Source: HGM04593 sp045589695 (lineage in GTDB: Bacteria; Bacteroidota; Bacteroidia; Bacteroidales; Bacteroidaceae). Taken from it: a stretch of 64,000 bases of DNA. Below are positions 26,911-35,069 of the stretch, piece after piece. Below the pieces are notes generated by a model. The model searched no databases. It saw nothing but the letters and a program-made list of their open reading frames with translations, and had not been told where the DNA came from. The stretch's first letter is position 1. Every line of letters begins with the position of its first letter. The stretch lies in assembly GCA_045589695.1 (NCBI GenBank), contig JAZNPP010000045.1, positions 3,349-67,348 of the forward strand, in the 5' to 3' direction. Made by a program: the position numbers and the translations under genes.

Positions 26911-27696
26911 ATGGAACAGGAAATTAAAAAAACGAACATGACTGCTGCCGATGATATTCCGGCGGCTGTAGAAAAAAATCCGGCATCGGGAGATGATGCT
27001 GCTGGCGCTATCGCTTCTTATGAACTCCTCGCAGAGGAACTGAAGACTATTTTCGGAAACGACTTCGATCTCTCGGACTCGCTCTCGCAGGAACTGTTGG
27101 TAAACTATCTGCGTATGAACAAGGAACAGAACGAACAACTTGCCGAAGCTCTCGAACGTGACCCTCGTCTGGCGCAGCTTCTTAGTGACGTGATCGACGG
27201 CAAACGCAATGCGCATGATGCGATGGCGCGTTATTTCGGGCGCGCGTTCATGTCTGTCGATACCGACAGCCCTGAATACGAGGAGATAATACTTGCCGAC
27301 GAAGAGCGTAGGGAGGAGATGATGCGTATCGCTAACGAGCGTCGAGAGTATGAGATGAACCTCGAAGAGAGCATTCCTGTAATAGAATCGTTCTGCAAGG
27401 AAAAAGGCTATGACGCCTCAGACTTTATGGACAAAGTCTGGGAAAGCGTAATATTCCCTGTAATGTCGGGAAAGTATACGCACGAAGTATGTGTGGCGCT
27501 TGACCATGCCATTACTTACGAAAAGGATGTAGAGGACGCCTTCGCGGCCGGCGACATAAAGGGGCGCAATACTAACATTCAGAGAATGAAAGAGGACTTC
27601 GGCGACGGCATGCCGAAGGGGATGAGCAGCATCGCCCCCGACACTGCTCCTAAGCGAAAACGCAACTCTCTTATCGACAAAGCGTTGAATGCATAA
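26911..27696 (+). CDS. Probable capsid scaffolding protein
   Basis: Protein of 261 residues, acidic, strongly helical and rich in Glu and Ala, without membrane segments; it ends with a basic stretch (KRKRNSLIDKALNA). This composition and a place directly before the capsid gene are typical of tailed-phage scaffolds, whose basic C-terminus contacts coat protein (as in P22). The ATG follows a 255-base divergent promoter region; a TTCCTTTGC near 26885 could be its -7 element. No sequence family is claimed. Confidence 0.65.
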   Translation: MEQEIKKTNMTAADDIPAAVEKNPASGDDAAGAIASYELLAEELKTIFGNDFDLSDSLSQELLVNYLRMNKEQNEQLAEALERDPRLAQLLSDVIDGKRNAHDAMARYFGRAFMSVDTDSPEYEEIILADEERREEMMRIANERREYEMNLEESIPVIESFCKEKGYDASDFMDKVWESVIFPVMSGKYTHEVCVALDHAITYEKDVEDAFAAGDIKGRNTNIQRMKEDFGDGMPKGMSSIAPDTAPKRKRNSLIDKALNA

Positions 27697-27731
27697 TTCA
27701 TTAACTAATTATTAACTTATAAAATTTTATT

Positions 27732-29351
27732 ATGAAAAAGATTTTCTCTTTCGTGAAAGAAAACCCGCTTTTCGTGGTTATGTCACTCGTGGCTGTCGCA
27801 TGCTTCATCTGGGGTGACGCTGTTACAGGTACTTTCCTTGCGGCCGTGAATGTTCTGCCTGCAGCCTCTCCGGCCGCTTCTAAAGGAATCGCAGGACTTG
27901 CAGCGCACGGCAGCGGCGAAGCTACGACAGTGTCTAACGCAAAGGAACTCGGCAGCGATTTCATTGATGCAGACGCTGATGACCAAATTATCGGCATTGC
28001 GAGCGACGAGAGTGTCATTGACACCATAAAACGCAAGATTCGTCGTCAAGTGCGTGTGAATTCATTCGAGGTAGACCATTATCTTATCGACGACAAACGC
28101 TCAAAGGCATACACCAATGAGACCTACACCGGCATAAAGGCGACACGCGCCGAAATACCATTCTCCACAACCGGCGAGAGAAAAATTTTCCAAGAGTATT
28201 ACACTGCAATCTGCAAAGGCGTGAACGGTTACGATCCGACAGGTCAGATAGAACTCCCGGGAGTAGACCTTATGCTTTTCTTCGTGGGCAAGAACGCTAC
28301 TACAGAAGCGCCTATCGCAATGGCGGTCAATGGTCCTAAGGTAACTCCTACCGACGACTATTGCGTCGTTCCTACAATCCCTTCCGGAACAGAAATCATT
28401 CTTCTCTCTTCTGCCGCTTACGAGACACAGAAGTTCATTGCTCCTTCTACAATCGTTCCGGTACCCGAACGCATGTACCTTCAGAAACAGCTCTGCAACA
28501 GTATTGTCAGCGACTACTTCGCCGCACAGAAGAAACGTATCCAGTTCAGCGAGTCGCAGATTGCCGAGGCTGTATTACGTCAGTTCCGTCTTGAGAGCTG
28601 TCGTACAGCGTGGGTAGGCCAGCCGGGCAAGTTCAAGGTACAGGCTATGGACAATGCTATGGGTTACCAGTGGGATTACTTCTCAAAGGGTATCCGCTGG
28701 CAGTTCAAGCGTCAGTATGACCTCTCTTCGAACATCACGTTCGCCGATTTGATAAACCTTTCTATGGTCAAGTTCACAGGATTCAACTGCACGAAGAGGG
28801 CCATCTGGCTTCTTGGCAAGCAGCTGCTCAACGACATTCAGAAGATTGACCTCACGCTGCACAAGAACATCAGCATGGCAAGTGACAAAGTCTTCGGTAT
28901 CGAATGTACCAAGATACACACGGTATTCGGCGACATTGACCTTATACACGACCCGACGCTCGATGCCCTGGGCTATGCTCATTGCGGCGGTCTTATCGAC
29001 GAGAACGGCCTTGTACGCTACTACATGAAGAACGAAGACGCAAAGACCGAAAACGTAGACGGTGAAGAGGCGAAGCGTGAGGTTGTGATGACAATCGACT
29101 GCCTCTGCCTAAAGGGTTACTCTCATATCTGGGTAAACGGCGCTGCCGCCGAGAGCGACATACCGGGCGCTTCACGTGTGACAAGCGCAGCTGAACTTCC
29201 TGCGTCACCTAACATCAACGATGTTGTAATTCTTACAGCCGATGTCAGCCGCACCATGAACGGCGAGTCAAAGGTCTGGTTCACCGCAGGTACTGTAGTC
29301 ACTTACAACGGCAGCACTTGGGTGGAATATACAGGTGAGATTCTTGTGTGA
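27732..29351 (+). CDS. Probable major capsid protein with N-terminal hydrophobic segment and C-terminal decoration-like domain
   Basis: Protein of 539 residues directly after the scaffold gene. Residues 1-43 (MKKIFSFVKENPLFVVMSLVAV...) look like a signal anchor, which is unusual for a capsid protein. The central part (about 100-450) has the mixed helix/sheet character of an HK97-fold coat protein, with no enzymatic motif. The last 55 residues (ELPASPNINDVVILTADV...VTYNGSTWVEYTGE) resemble small decoration or head-fibre domains of phage proteins. A hairpin follows the stop. The call rests on size, order and the tail domain. Confidence 0.7.
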   Translation: MKKIFSFVKENPLFVVMSLVAVACFIWGDAVTGTFLAAVNVLPAASPAASKGIAGLAAHGSGEATTVSNAKELGSDFIDADADDQIIGIASDESVIDTIKRKIRRQVRVNSFEVDHYLIDDKRSKAYTNETYTGIKATRAEIPFSTTGERKIFQEYYTAICKGVNGYDPTGQIELPGVDLMLFFVGKNATTEAPIAMAVNGPKVTPTDDYCVVPTIPSGTEIILLSSAAYETQKFIAPSTIVPVPERMYLQKQLCNSIVSDYFAAQKKRIQFSESQIAEAVLRQFRLESCRTAWVGQPGKFKVQAMDNAMGYQWDYFSKGIRWQFKRQYDLSSNITFADLINLSMVKFTGFNCTKRAIWLLGKQLLNDIQKIDLTLHKNISMASDKVFGIECTKIHTVFGDIDLIHDPTLDALGYAHCGGLIDENGLVRYYMKNEDAKTENVDGEEAKREVVMTIDCLCLKGYSHIWVNGAAAESDIPGASRVTSAAELPASPNINDVVILTADVSRTMNGESKVWFTAGTVVTYNGSTWVEYTGEILV

Positions 29352-29368
29352 TTTTGTTGAATAATTTT

Positions 29369-29406
29369 AAGTACCCGGCATGTTCTACGCCAGATGCCGG
29401 GTACTT
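29369..29406 (+). terminator. Hairpin after the capsid gene (partial terminator or mRNA stabiliser)
   Basis: A 13-bp perfect stem AAGTACCCGGCAT/ATGCCGGGTACTT with a 12-base loop lies 18 bases after the capsid stop. No long T-run follows, so partial termination or protection of the capsid mRNA 3' end is more likely than full termination. Confidence 0.75.
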
Positions 29407-29427
29407 GGCTTTAAAATAATGAATTAT

Positions 29428-29859
29428 ATGAAAAAGAGAATAACTTATGAAATACATGGACAGATAGAACGTAACAGCTACTTCCGTATCGGCAAGGCGC
29501 TTGTACGTATAGAGTTTACCGGCGGTGCCATGAACTCAACGGGAGTATATCCGGCGCAGTATGTTACCGACAACGCCCTTTTCCAGAAGGCGATAGAGAA
29601 CAGCGACGCTTTCCGTTGCGGTGAGATTAAGCGAGGCAAAGTGGAGATAGTGAACGAAGCCGCAGAAGTTGCGGACGATACATCGGCATGCGCCGCATGT
29701 TCCGACGCTCTCTCTTTTCCCGAAGTAACGAACATGCAACATGCCCGAACTGTGCTGATGGGCGCTCCGTATAACTGCTCATTGGCAATGCTGCAGAACA
29801 AGAATGCCATAAAGGCGGTAGCTGCGGAAAAGGGCATCGTATTTCCTAATTGGCCATGA
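29428..29859 (+). CDS. Small phage head-associated protein
   Basis: Protein of 143 residues (MKKRITYEIHGQIERNS...). The first 60 residues are beta-rich. It ends with a helical segment NKNAIKAVAAEKGIVFPNW that looks like a HeH/LEM-type helix-extension-helix end. Position after the capsid and before the neck protein suggests a head-completion or decoration role. An ATG nine bases upstream gives an alternative start. The next gene starts inside its stop (ATGA overlap). Confidence 0.6.
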   Translation: MKKRITYEIHGQIERNSYFRIGKALVRIEFTGGAMNSTGVYPAQYVTDNALFQKAIENSDAFRCGEIKRGKVEIVNEAAEVADDTSACAACSDALSFPEVTNMQHARTVLMGAPYNCSLAMLQNKNAIKAVAAEKGIVFPNWP

Positions 29860-30509
29860 TAACTACTGATAATCTTGTGCTGAAGGTGCGTCGTCTTATC
29901 AATGAGGCCGATAATGACCCTTCGATATCGTTGATAACCGACGATACCCGTTCGCTCGATACGACTATAAAAGAATTGTTGCCGCAGGCTGTAGCTCTCG
30001 TTCAGAAAAACAGCGGTACAGGTTTGGTGAACGCCAAGAGTATCTCTCCAAAAGAGGGGGAATCGATTGTCATAACCGATTATTGCGCTACGTTTCCTCT
30101 TCCCGAAAGTTATGTTTCTCTCGTTACGGTAAAGCTTTCCAACTGGAACGTTCCTGTCACTATTACCGAAACTCCTTCGTCGGCAGCAGCTCTAAGGCAA
30201 CAGAATACCGCGACAAGAGCGACTCCTTCAAAACCGGTATGCGTAGCTTTCACTACCAACAGTCGTAGGTGGTTTTTCAGAATGTACCCTGTTGGACCGA
30301 GATGCAGTCTGGAACATCTTGTTTATGAATCGGCCATGAATATTGACGAAGGCCTTGACTGCTGTGACAAAAGAATGGAGGACGCTGTCGCCTATGCCTG
30401 CGTGTCACTGCTCTATAATGTTTTTGAGAGGTACGATGCGGCAAAGTCGTTCATGACATACGCAATGGCGTTACGAAGCGACGGAGAAAACGTAAAACCG
30501 CTAAAGTAA
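29856..30509 (+). CDS. Probable head-to-tail adaptor (P22 gp4 / neck type)
   Basis: Protein of 217 residues, largely helical, with a hydrophobic first helix and Ser/Asp-rich turns (MITTDNLVLKVRRLINEADNDPS). Helical adaptor proteins of about 150-220 residues follow the capsid in P22-like and crAss-like phages and link the portal to the tail. It overlaps the preceding gene by four bases (ATGA) and abuts the next. The call is from context and size. Confidence 0.5.
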   Translation: MITTDNLVLKVRRLINEADNDPSISLITDDTRSLDTTIKELLPQAVALVQKNSGTGLVNAKSISPKEGESIVITDYCATFPLPESYVSLVTVKLSNWNVPVTITETPSSAAALRQQNTATRATPSKPVCVAFTTNSRRWFFRMYPVGPRCSLEHLVYESAMNIDEGLDCCDKRMEDAVAYACVSLLYNVFERYDAAKSFMTYAMALRSDGENVKPLK

Positions 30510-30983
30510 ATGCTTATGGACAGTGTTAAATTGATATTCACGTCGTTGCTGGCTAATATCGCGAGCCTGCTGTTCCCGATAAAAAACGACATCTTCGGTC
30601 TTGTGCTGCTCTTCAGCGTGAATTTTATCGTCGGTTTGCTGGCAGATGTCAGCAATAGAAACGATTGGAGCTTCAAGAAGGCTTTCCGCTTCTTCCGTGA
30701 CGCTGCTATATACTTTGTCATGGTAACGTCGATATATATGTTAGGGCATCTGAAAGGCGAGGAATCGGCAGCCGTCCATTGCGTCTCGTTCATGATATAC
30801 GTGGCGATATATTTCTATGGCACGAACATCTTCCGCAATGCCAGGCTTATAACGAACGAGAAAAGCACTCTCTACCGTATTCTCGATTTTCTCTATTATG
30901 TCATGAGCCTGAAAATAGTCGAACGTTTCACCTACTTGAGCGATTATTTCAAACATGAAAGCAACGAAAATAGTTCTTGTTAG
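30510..30983 (+). CDS. Phage holin
   Basis: Inner-membrane protein of 157 residues with about four hydrophobic helices (SLLANIASLLFPIKNDIFGLVLLFSVNFIVGLL; AIYFVMVTSIYMLG; MIYVAIYFYG; LYYVMSL) and a charged C-terminus, as in the phage_holin_4/toxin-secretion holin families of Bacteroidetes phages. It would form pores that trigger lysis. It starts directly after the neck-protein stop and overlaps the spanin-like gene by 29 bases. No endolysin gene is adjacent. Confidence 0.7.
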   Translation: MLMDSVKLIFTSLLANIASLLFPIKNDIFGLVLLFSVNFIVGLLADVSNRNDWSFKKAFRFFRDAAIYFVMVTSIYMLGHLKGEESAAVHCVSFMIYVAIYFYGTNIFRNARLITNEKSTLYRILDFLYYVMSLKIVERFTYLSDYFKHESNENSSC

Positions 30984-31341
30984 TATTCTCTCTGTTCTTG
31001 CTGTTTCATGCAGGGTAAGAGAGATAAATACCGAAAATACCCGTTCTGCAAGCACCTCCATGAGCAGCGTGCTTGCAGACAGTATAGTAGTGCATGACAG
31101 TATAATAATACGGCAGACGCCCGACACGCTCTTCTTTACGAAATACCGCACTTTTTACAAGGAGCGTCTGCGTTACGACACGCTCGTGATACGTGATACG
31201 GTATTCGTGAACCGGACAATCACAGAGAAGGGGCAAGGCCGCACTTACTCTCTCCTATGGCTCTTTTTACCGTTACTCACGGCAGTGTTGTGGAAAATCG
31301 GTTTTTTTGACCTTATACGCAAATTGTTATTAAAAAAATAG
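30955..31341 (+). CDS. Unimolecular spanin-like lipoprotein
   Basis: Protein of 128 residues with a type II signal ending LAVSC (Cys19), so the N-terminus would be lipidated at the outer membrane. A beta-rich middle (SIVVHDSIIIRQTPDTLFF, RYDTLVIRDTVFVNRTIT) leads to a C-terminal inner-membrane helix (SLLWLFLPLLTAVLWKIGFFDLI) with a basic end. This lipoprotein-plus-C-terminal-helix architecture is that of u-spanins (T1 gp11 type), which join both membranes and disrupt the outer membrane at lysis. It overlaps the holin gene by 29 bases. Confidence 0.65.
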   Translation: MKATKIVLVSILSVLAVSCRVREINTENTRSASTSMSSVLADSIVVHDSIIIRQTPDTLFFTKYRTFYKERLRYDTLVIRDTVFVNRTITEKGQGRTYSLLWLFLPLLTAVLWKIGFFDLIRKLLLKK

Positions 31342-31347
31342 TATAAA

Positions 31348-34212
31348 ATGCATAAGAATTTCTCTTTCAAAGGAACTGTCACGAGCAACGACAATATTCT
31401 TGCCGCAGAAGGCGAGTGCATGGAACTTGTGAACTTGCGAATGGCGAACGGCTCTCTGCGCCCGATACCGTCGCCGGCTAAGGTTGCCTCTTTGCCGTAT
31501 GTATACATAGCGATATATTGGCACGAAAACGCTTCGTGCTATATTTGTATAAGGCGTCAGTCGCCCCGCATGGTAGATTTCTACGACAAAAACTGGCAGC
31601 CGTTGAAAAACAGTGACGGGACTAAGGTCGCATTCGGCGGCCTGACGATGGTAAATAATATTGAAATAATAGGTAATGTGGCCTGTTGTCTGTGCGACAA
31701 CGGCATATTCTACCTGTTATACATCGACGGGAATTACCGCTTTCTCGGAGACCGTCCTAAGCTCCCTCGTCTCAATATTACTTATACCTCAAAAACGCAT
31801 AAAGTCGTTACTGAAGGCAAATTCACTATGAACAGGACCGACACGGACATATCCGACTTCTGGCCGAGCTGTTCAAAAGGATATTTCGACGAATGCATAT
31901 CTAAGTGCCATAAATCAGGGCATTATATCGACAGGGCTTTGTTCCGTTTCGGGTTGCGTCTTTTCGATGGCTCATACATCAGCTGTTCTCATGTGATATA
32001 CGTAGGCGACGAGAATGTCGTTGAGGGCGTAGAACGTGATTCGGGAAATCTTGTATATGAACAGCTCGATACTGCGCAAGCCTTTTCGGCGTTCAGGACA
32101 ATGGTGCTTGGCTTCAAACCGGAATTCCGTTTCTCTGCTCTTTACCTGAATGATTGGAAAGGCGTAGTAACGGGTATCGATCTCTTTACAACGGGCTCCA
32201 TTATGGGCAAGAAGGTTGGTAAGGCATCGTCGAGCCTCTATGACAGCGAAACCAAAGAGAGAACAAGCGCAGAGTATGAACTGTATACCGAAAAGGAACT
32301 CGACGAACTTTATAATGATATAAGCGACGCCGCGCTCTATTACAAGATCGCGGAATTCGATATCGAAGGAAACTGCCTTTACAAGATTGACGACGTCTCG
32401 CCCGAGAATTTGGCGTTGCAGGAATCTCTTGCAAGTTCGGATATTCAGCAGCCTTTGCACGCGACAGTTGCCGGCTGCAGCTATATGTTTAATAACAGGC
32501 TTCACGTGGCCTCTTTGCGTGAATATCTCTTCAAAGGGTACGATTCTTTTTCAATATGTCCTGCCGGCGGTTACCGTAAGGTGGCGGAGATGGTCGTCGT
32601 GCAGACAAAGATAAACACTCCGGGGGGCGTGGCTACTGTATTGCAGGAATTCGAGATGCCCGAACTCGGGTGGAACGGGACGTTTGAATTTCCTGCTTTG
32701 CTCACCTATCCCGACTCTCGGGCATTCGAGATGTCTTTGTTCATATATGACGACACGGAACTTTTTATGAAGTGTCTCCCGCTGACACCGCACAAGTATC
32801 TTAACCAGGCACAATACCTGCATAAGTGGAGCCAGCCTTACAAGGTTACCGTTACGGCGTCTTTTGCCAATTCCGTTCCTTTGCCTTTTGTCTCGGACGA
32901 GGATGTGCTGGCTATTTTCAAAACAGCCGGAGTACATAATGTCATATATTCGGCGAGCATGAAATCATGGACATATAACGGAACGCGATTCCCGCCTTCC
33001 GATTATGCTAATCTGAGAATTTTCGCTGTACCTAACAATGTTACGGACGGCGATAAGATTATATTCACGATAGTGAGCGACACGTTTAACGGCAAGTGTA
33101 CCGACATCAAGAATCTGCCGTATGATTCGTCGTGGAAAATAATGGGAGGGCAGAATGTCTACAGGGAATACAGACCGTATGAAGAAAAGATTAATGTCAT
33201 GAAGGTTTCAAAGGTCGATAATCCTTTCGTATTTTCTGCAAAATCGGTCTATTCGCTTTCGAACGGGAAGATAACCGCTATGGCGAGCAATACCGCAACA
33301 TTGTCCGAAGGACAGTTCGGACAGCACCCGCTTTATGTCTTTTCACGCCATGGCATCGAGGTGCTATCGGTCGATACCTCGGGCGTTACGGCTTACAGCA
33401 ATGTCTACCCGGTCTCTACCGAAGTTTGCCAGAATCCTAAAAGTGTATGCGGGCTCGATGCGGGAGTTGTCTTTCATGGCTCTCAAGGGGTAATGCTCAT
33501 AAGCGGCGGCAAATGCGTGAAACTGTCGGCAGCGGTCGATTACGATGCAAAAGAGACGGAAGCTATAAAGAGGTCGCCAGTCTTGAAGGAGATTTCACTT
33601 CTGAACGACTGCAACTGTTTCTCTGAGGGCGTACTCTTCAACGATTACATCCGGGGGGCTTCAGTCGGGCGTGACGCCTCAATGAACGAGGTCATATTTT
33701 TTAATCCGTACTATGAGTATTGTTATATTTATTCTGTCACTCATGGCACGTGGAGCAAAATGAGCGGTATATATGCCGGTACAGTAAAGTTTGCCGACTG
33801 CTTTATGCTTATCGGGTACAACGAGGGCGTTACGAGCATATCGGTATCGGGAGATAAGTTCGCAGGCAGCAACGGCGTAACGCTTTTTACACGTCCTATG
33901 CTGTTCGGGACAAAACTGCCTAAACGCATAAAACGGCTTATGCTGCACGGCTATATGGCGAAGCCCGACAACTATACAAAAGAGCAACCCTTCCTTTCGT
34001 GTTACCTGCTCTGCAGCAACGACGGGGTGAATTTCAAAATAGTATCGGGGCATGAACGGAACAATGAGTCTCAAGACCTGCTTTTTCCCAGTTTCCCGAC
34101 ATGTTCATACCGCTATTTTATTTTTGCCCTTTCAGGCACGCTAAAGTCGAAGAGCATGCTCACCGGTCTTGAGATAGACCTCTCGCCCGCATGGAACAAT
34201 AGACTGAGATGA
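31348..34212 (+). CDS. Probable tail/stabilisation protein (P22 gp10-like)
   Basis: Protein of 954 residues without signal peptide or membrane helices, rich in short beta strands and aromatic residues. The N-terminal part (FSFKGTVTSNDNILAAEGECMELVNLRMANGSLRPIPSP) resembles the start of large beta-propeller-like stabilisation proteins next to gp4-type proteins in podoviruses and crAss-like phages. It is the last gene of the rightward late operon, followed by a perfect terminator. It may also provide the receptor-binding function, since no tail fibre gene is seen. Moderate confidence. Confidence 0.5.
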   Translation: MHKNFSFKGTVTSNDNILAAEGECMELVNLRMANGSLRPIPSPAKVASLPYVYIAIYWHENASCYICIRRQSPRMVDFYDKNWQPLKNSDGTKVAFGGLTMVNNIEIIGNVACCLCDNGIFYLLYIDGNYRFLGDRPKLPRLNITYTSKTHKVVTEGKFTMNRTDTDISDFWPSCSKGYFDECISKCHKSGHYIDRALFRFGLRLFDGSYISCSHVIYVGDENVVEGVERDSGNLVYEQLDTAQAFSAFRTMVLGFKPEFRFSALYLNDWKGVVTGIDLFTTGSIMGKKVGKASSSLYDSETKERTSAEYELYTEKELDELYNDISDAALYYKIAEFDIEGNCLYKIDDVSPENLALQESLASSDIQQPLHATVAGCSYMFNNRLHVASLREYLFKGYDSFSICPAGGYRKVAEMVVVQTKINTPGGVATVLQEFEMPELGWNGTFEFPALLTYPDSRAFEMSLFIYDDTELFMKCLPLTPHKYLNQAQYLHKWSQPYKVTVTASFANSVPLPFVSDEDVLAIFKTAGVHNVIYSASMKSWTYNGTRFPPSDYANLRIFAVPNNVTDGDKIIFTIVSDTFNGKCTDIKNLPYDSSWKIMGGQNVYREYRPYEEKINVMKVSKVDNPFVFSAKSVYSLSNGKITAMASNTATLSEGQFGQHPLYVFSRHGIEVLSVDTSGVTAYSNVYPVSTEVCQNPKSVCGLDAGVVFHGSQGVMLISGGKCVKLSAAVDYDAKETEAIKRSPVLKEISLLNDCNCFSEGVLFNDYIRGASVGRDASMNEVIFFNPYYEYCYIYSVTHGTWSKMSGIYAGTVKFADCFMLIGYNEGVTSISVSGDKFAGSNGVTLFTRPMLFGTKLPKRIKRLMLHGYMAKPDNYTKEQPFLSCYLLCSNDGVNFKIVSGHERNNESQDLLFPSFPTCSYRYFIFALSGTLKSKSMLTGLEIDLSPAWNNRLR

Positions 34213-34249
34213 CAAAAAAAGAGACCCGAGGGTCTCTTTTTTTGTCATC
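34208..34249. terminator. Perfect bidirectional terminator after the late operon
   Basis: A 20-bp palindrome GATGAC-A7-GAGACCC / GGGTCTC-T7-GTCATC overlaps the stop of the gp10-like gene. The A7 and T7 runs give termination in both directions, separating the rightward late operon from the leftward small genes. Confidence 0.92.
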
Positions 34250-34254
34250 TTTTA

Positions 34255-34446
34255 TTATCTGTTTTTATTTCCTTCATTCAACAGCCATTTCTCGTTCTTA
34301 TTGATGTATATGCTGCAACGCACGAAAGCGATGAACGACAGCAGGAATATTATTGTAGGAGCAACGGCCGAAAAGAGGCGTTCGGCAGTGCCGGTCATAG
34401 CTATGAAACTTATCAGCTGTATTGTCAATAGAATTTTCGTGTTCAT
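34255..34446 (-). CDS. Small two-helix membrane protein of the prophage
   Basis: Protein of 63 residues with two hydrophobic segments (about 3-20 and 25-45) and a charged C-terminus (NKNEKWLLNEGNKNR). It lies 36 bases downstream of the 117-residue minus-strand gene and probably shares its transcript. It could be an accessory lysis or superinfection-exclusion protein; nothing in the sequence decides. Confidence 0.5.
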   Translation of the reverse strand: MNTKILLTIQLISFIAMTGTAERLFSAVAPTIIFLLSFIAFVRCSIYINKNEKWLLNEGNKNR

Positions 34447-34482
34447 GGTTTTTATTATTTTAATATATCTGTTTTTCTTTGT

Positions 34483-34836
34483 TTAAAATTCCCAATAAAT
34501 GAGTTTCTCGTTTTCGCAGTCATACTTCTTTGTTACAAGCGTAGCTTTGTCTATAACCTTTTTCTTTCTCATCAGCGTTACAGTACCAATTGTCTCGTCG
34601 TCACTGAGCGTTCCGTCAGTTACGATCTCTATTCTGTACCTGTCGGGCGCAACGGCTTTCTTACGCTCTTTAAGGAACTCCTTGACAAAATCTTCGTCAA
34701 TGAAATGCTTCTTTATTTTGTAAACCTCCACTAGTTTGCTTTTATATGCCCCGCTTCCTCTAAACTTGTACCACAGATGCGTCAGCCACTCCATTAACCT
34801 CTCCTGCGTAACTTTGAAAACATACTTACAATTCAT
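34483..34836 (-). CDS. Hypothetical phage protein divergent from the repressor
   Basis: Protein of 117 residues, basic and mixed alpha/beta, with no membrane segment (MNCKYVFKVTQERLMEWLTHLWYKF...). It reads away from the repressor, the position held by early lytic genes in lambdoid phages. On the minus strand its promoter appears as TATATTTG directly followed by operator O1, 118 bases upstream of the ATG. No family is recognised; it has no obvious helix-turn-helix, so a Cro-like role is not supported by the sequence alone. Confidence 0.5.
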   Translation of the reverse strand: MNCKYVFKVTQERLMEWLTHLWYKFRGSGAYKSKLVEVYKIKKHFIDEDFVKEFLKERKKAVAPDRYRIEIVTDGTLSDDETIGTVTLMRKKKVIDKATLVTKKYDCENEKLIYWEF

Positions 34837-34953
34837 AGTAATTAGATTTAAATTTTTGTGTTTTTCGGAATTGTGCTAAATTTGTCATAGAACCGTGTTT
34901 TTCTGCTTTTTTTGTATGTAATATGACAAAAATGATATAAAAATGTGGTTTAT

Positions 34954-34969
34954 TAGCCATTTATGGCTA
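34954..34969. promoter_or_regulatory. Repressor operator O1 at the divergent early promoter
   Basis: TAGCCATTTATGGCTA: 7-bp perfect arms TAGCCAT/ATGGCTA with a TT centre. On the minus strand it directly follows a TATATTTG -7 element, so a bound repressor would cover the transcription start of the leftward small-gene operon. Confidence 0.7.
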
Positions 34970-35007
34970 CAAATATAACTCTAAAAAATGCAATCGAGTT
35001 GTTGTTT

Positions 35008-35023
35008 TAGCCAAAATGTGCTA
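35008..35023. promoter_or_regulatory. Repressor operator O2 at the repressor's own promoter
   Basis: TAGCCAAAATGTGCTA: the same half-site with one mismatch in the right arm (TGCTA instead of GGCTA). It lies just after a TTG (35002-35004) and overlaps TATTATGG upstream of the repressor ATG at 35070. The imperfect arm suggests weaker binding and autoregulation. Confidence 0.6.
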
Positions 35024-35069
35024 TTATGGATTTTGTCTAAATAATACGGCTGTTTTTAAGAAAAAGGGT

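Noticed and set aside
34483..34836. Cro-like repressor
   Set aside because: The gene is in the right place but no helix-turn-helix can be seen.
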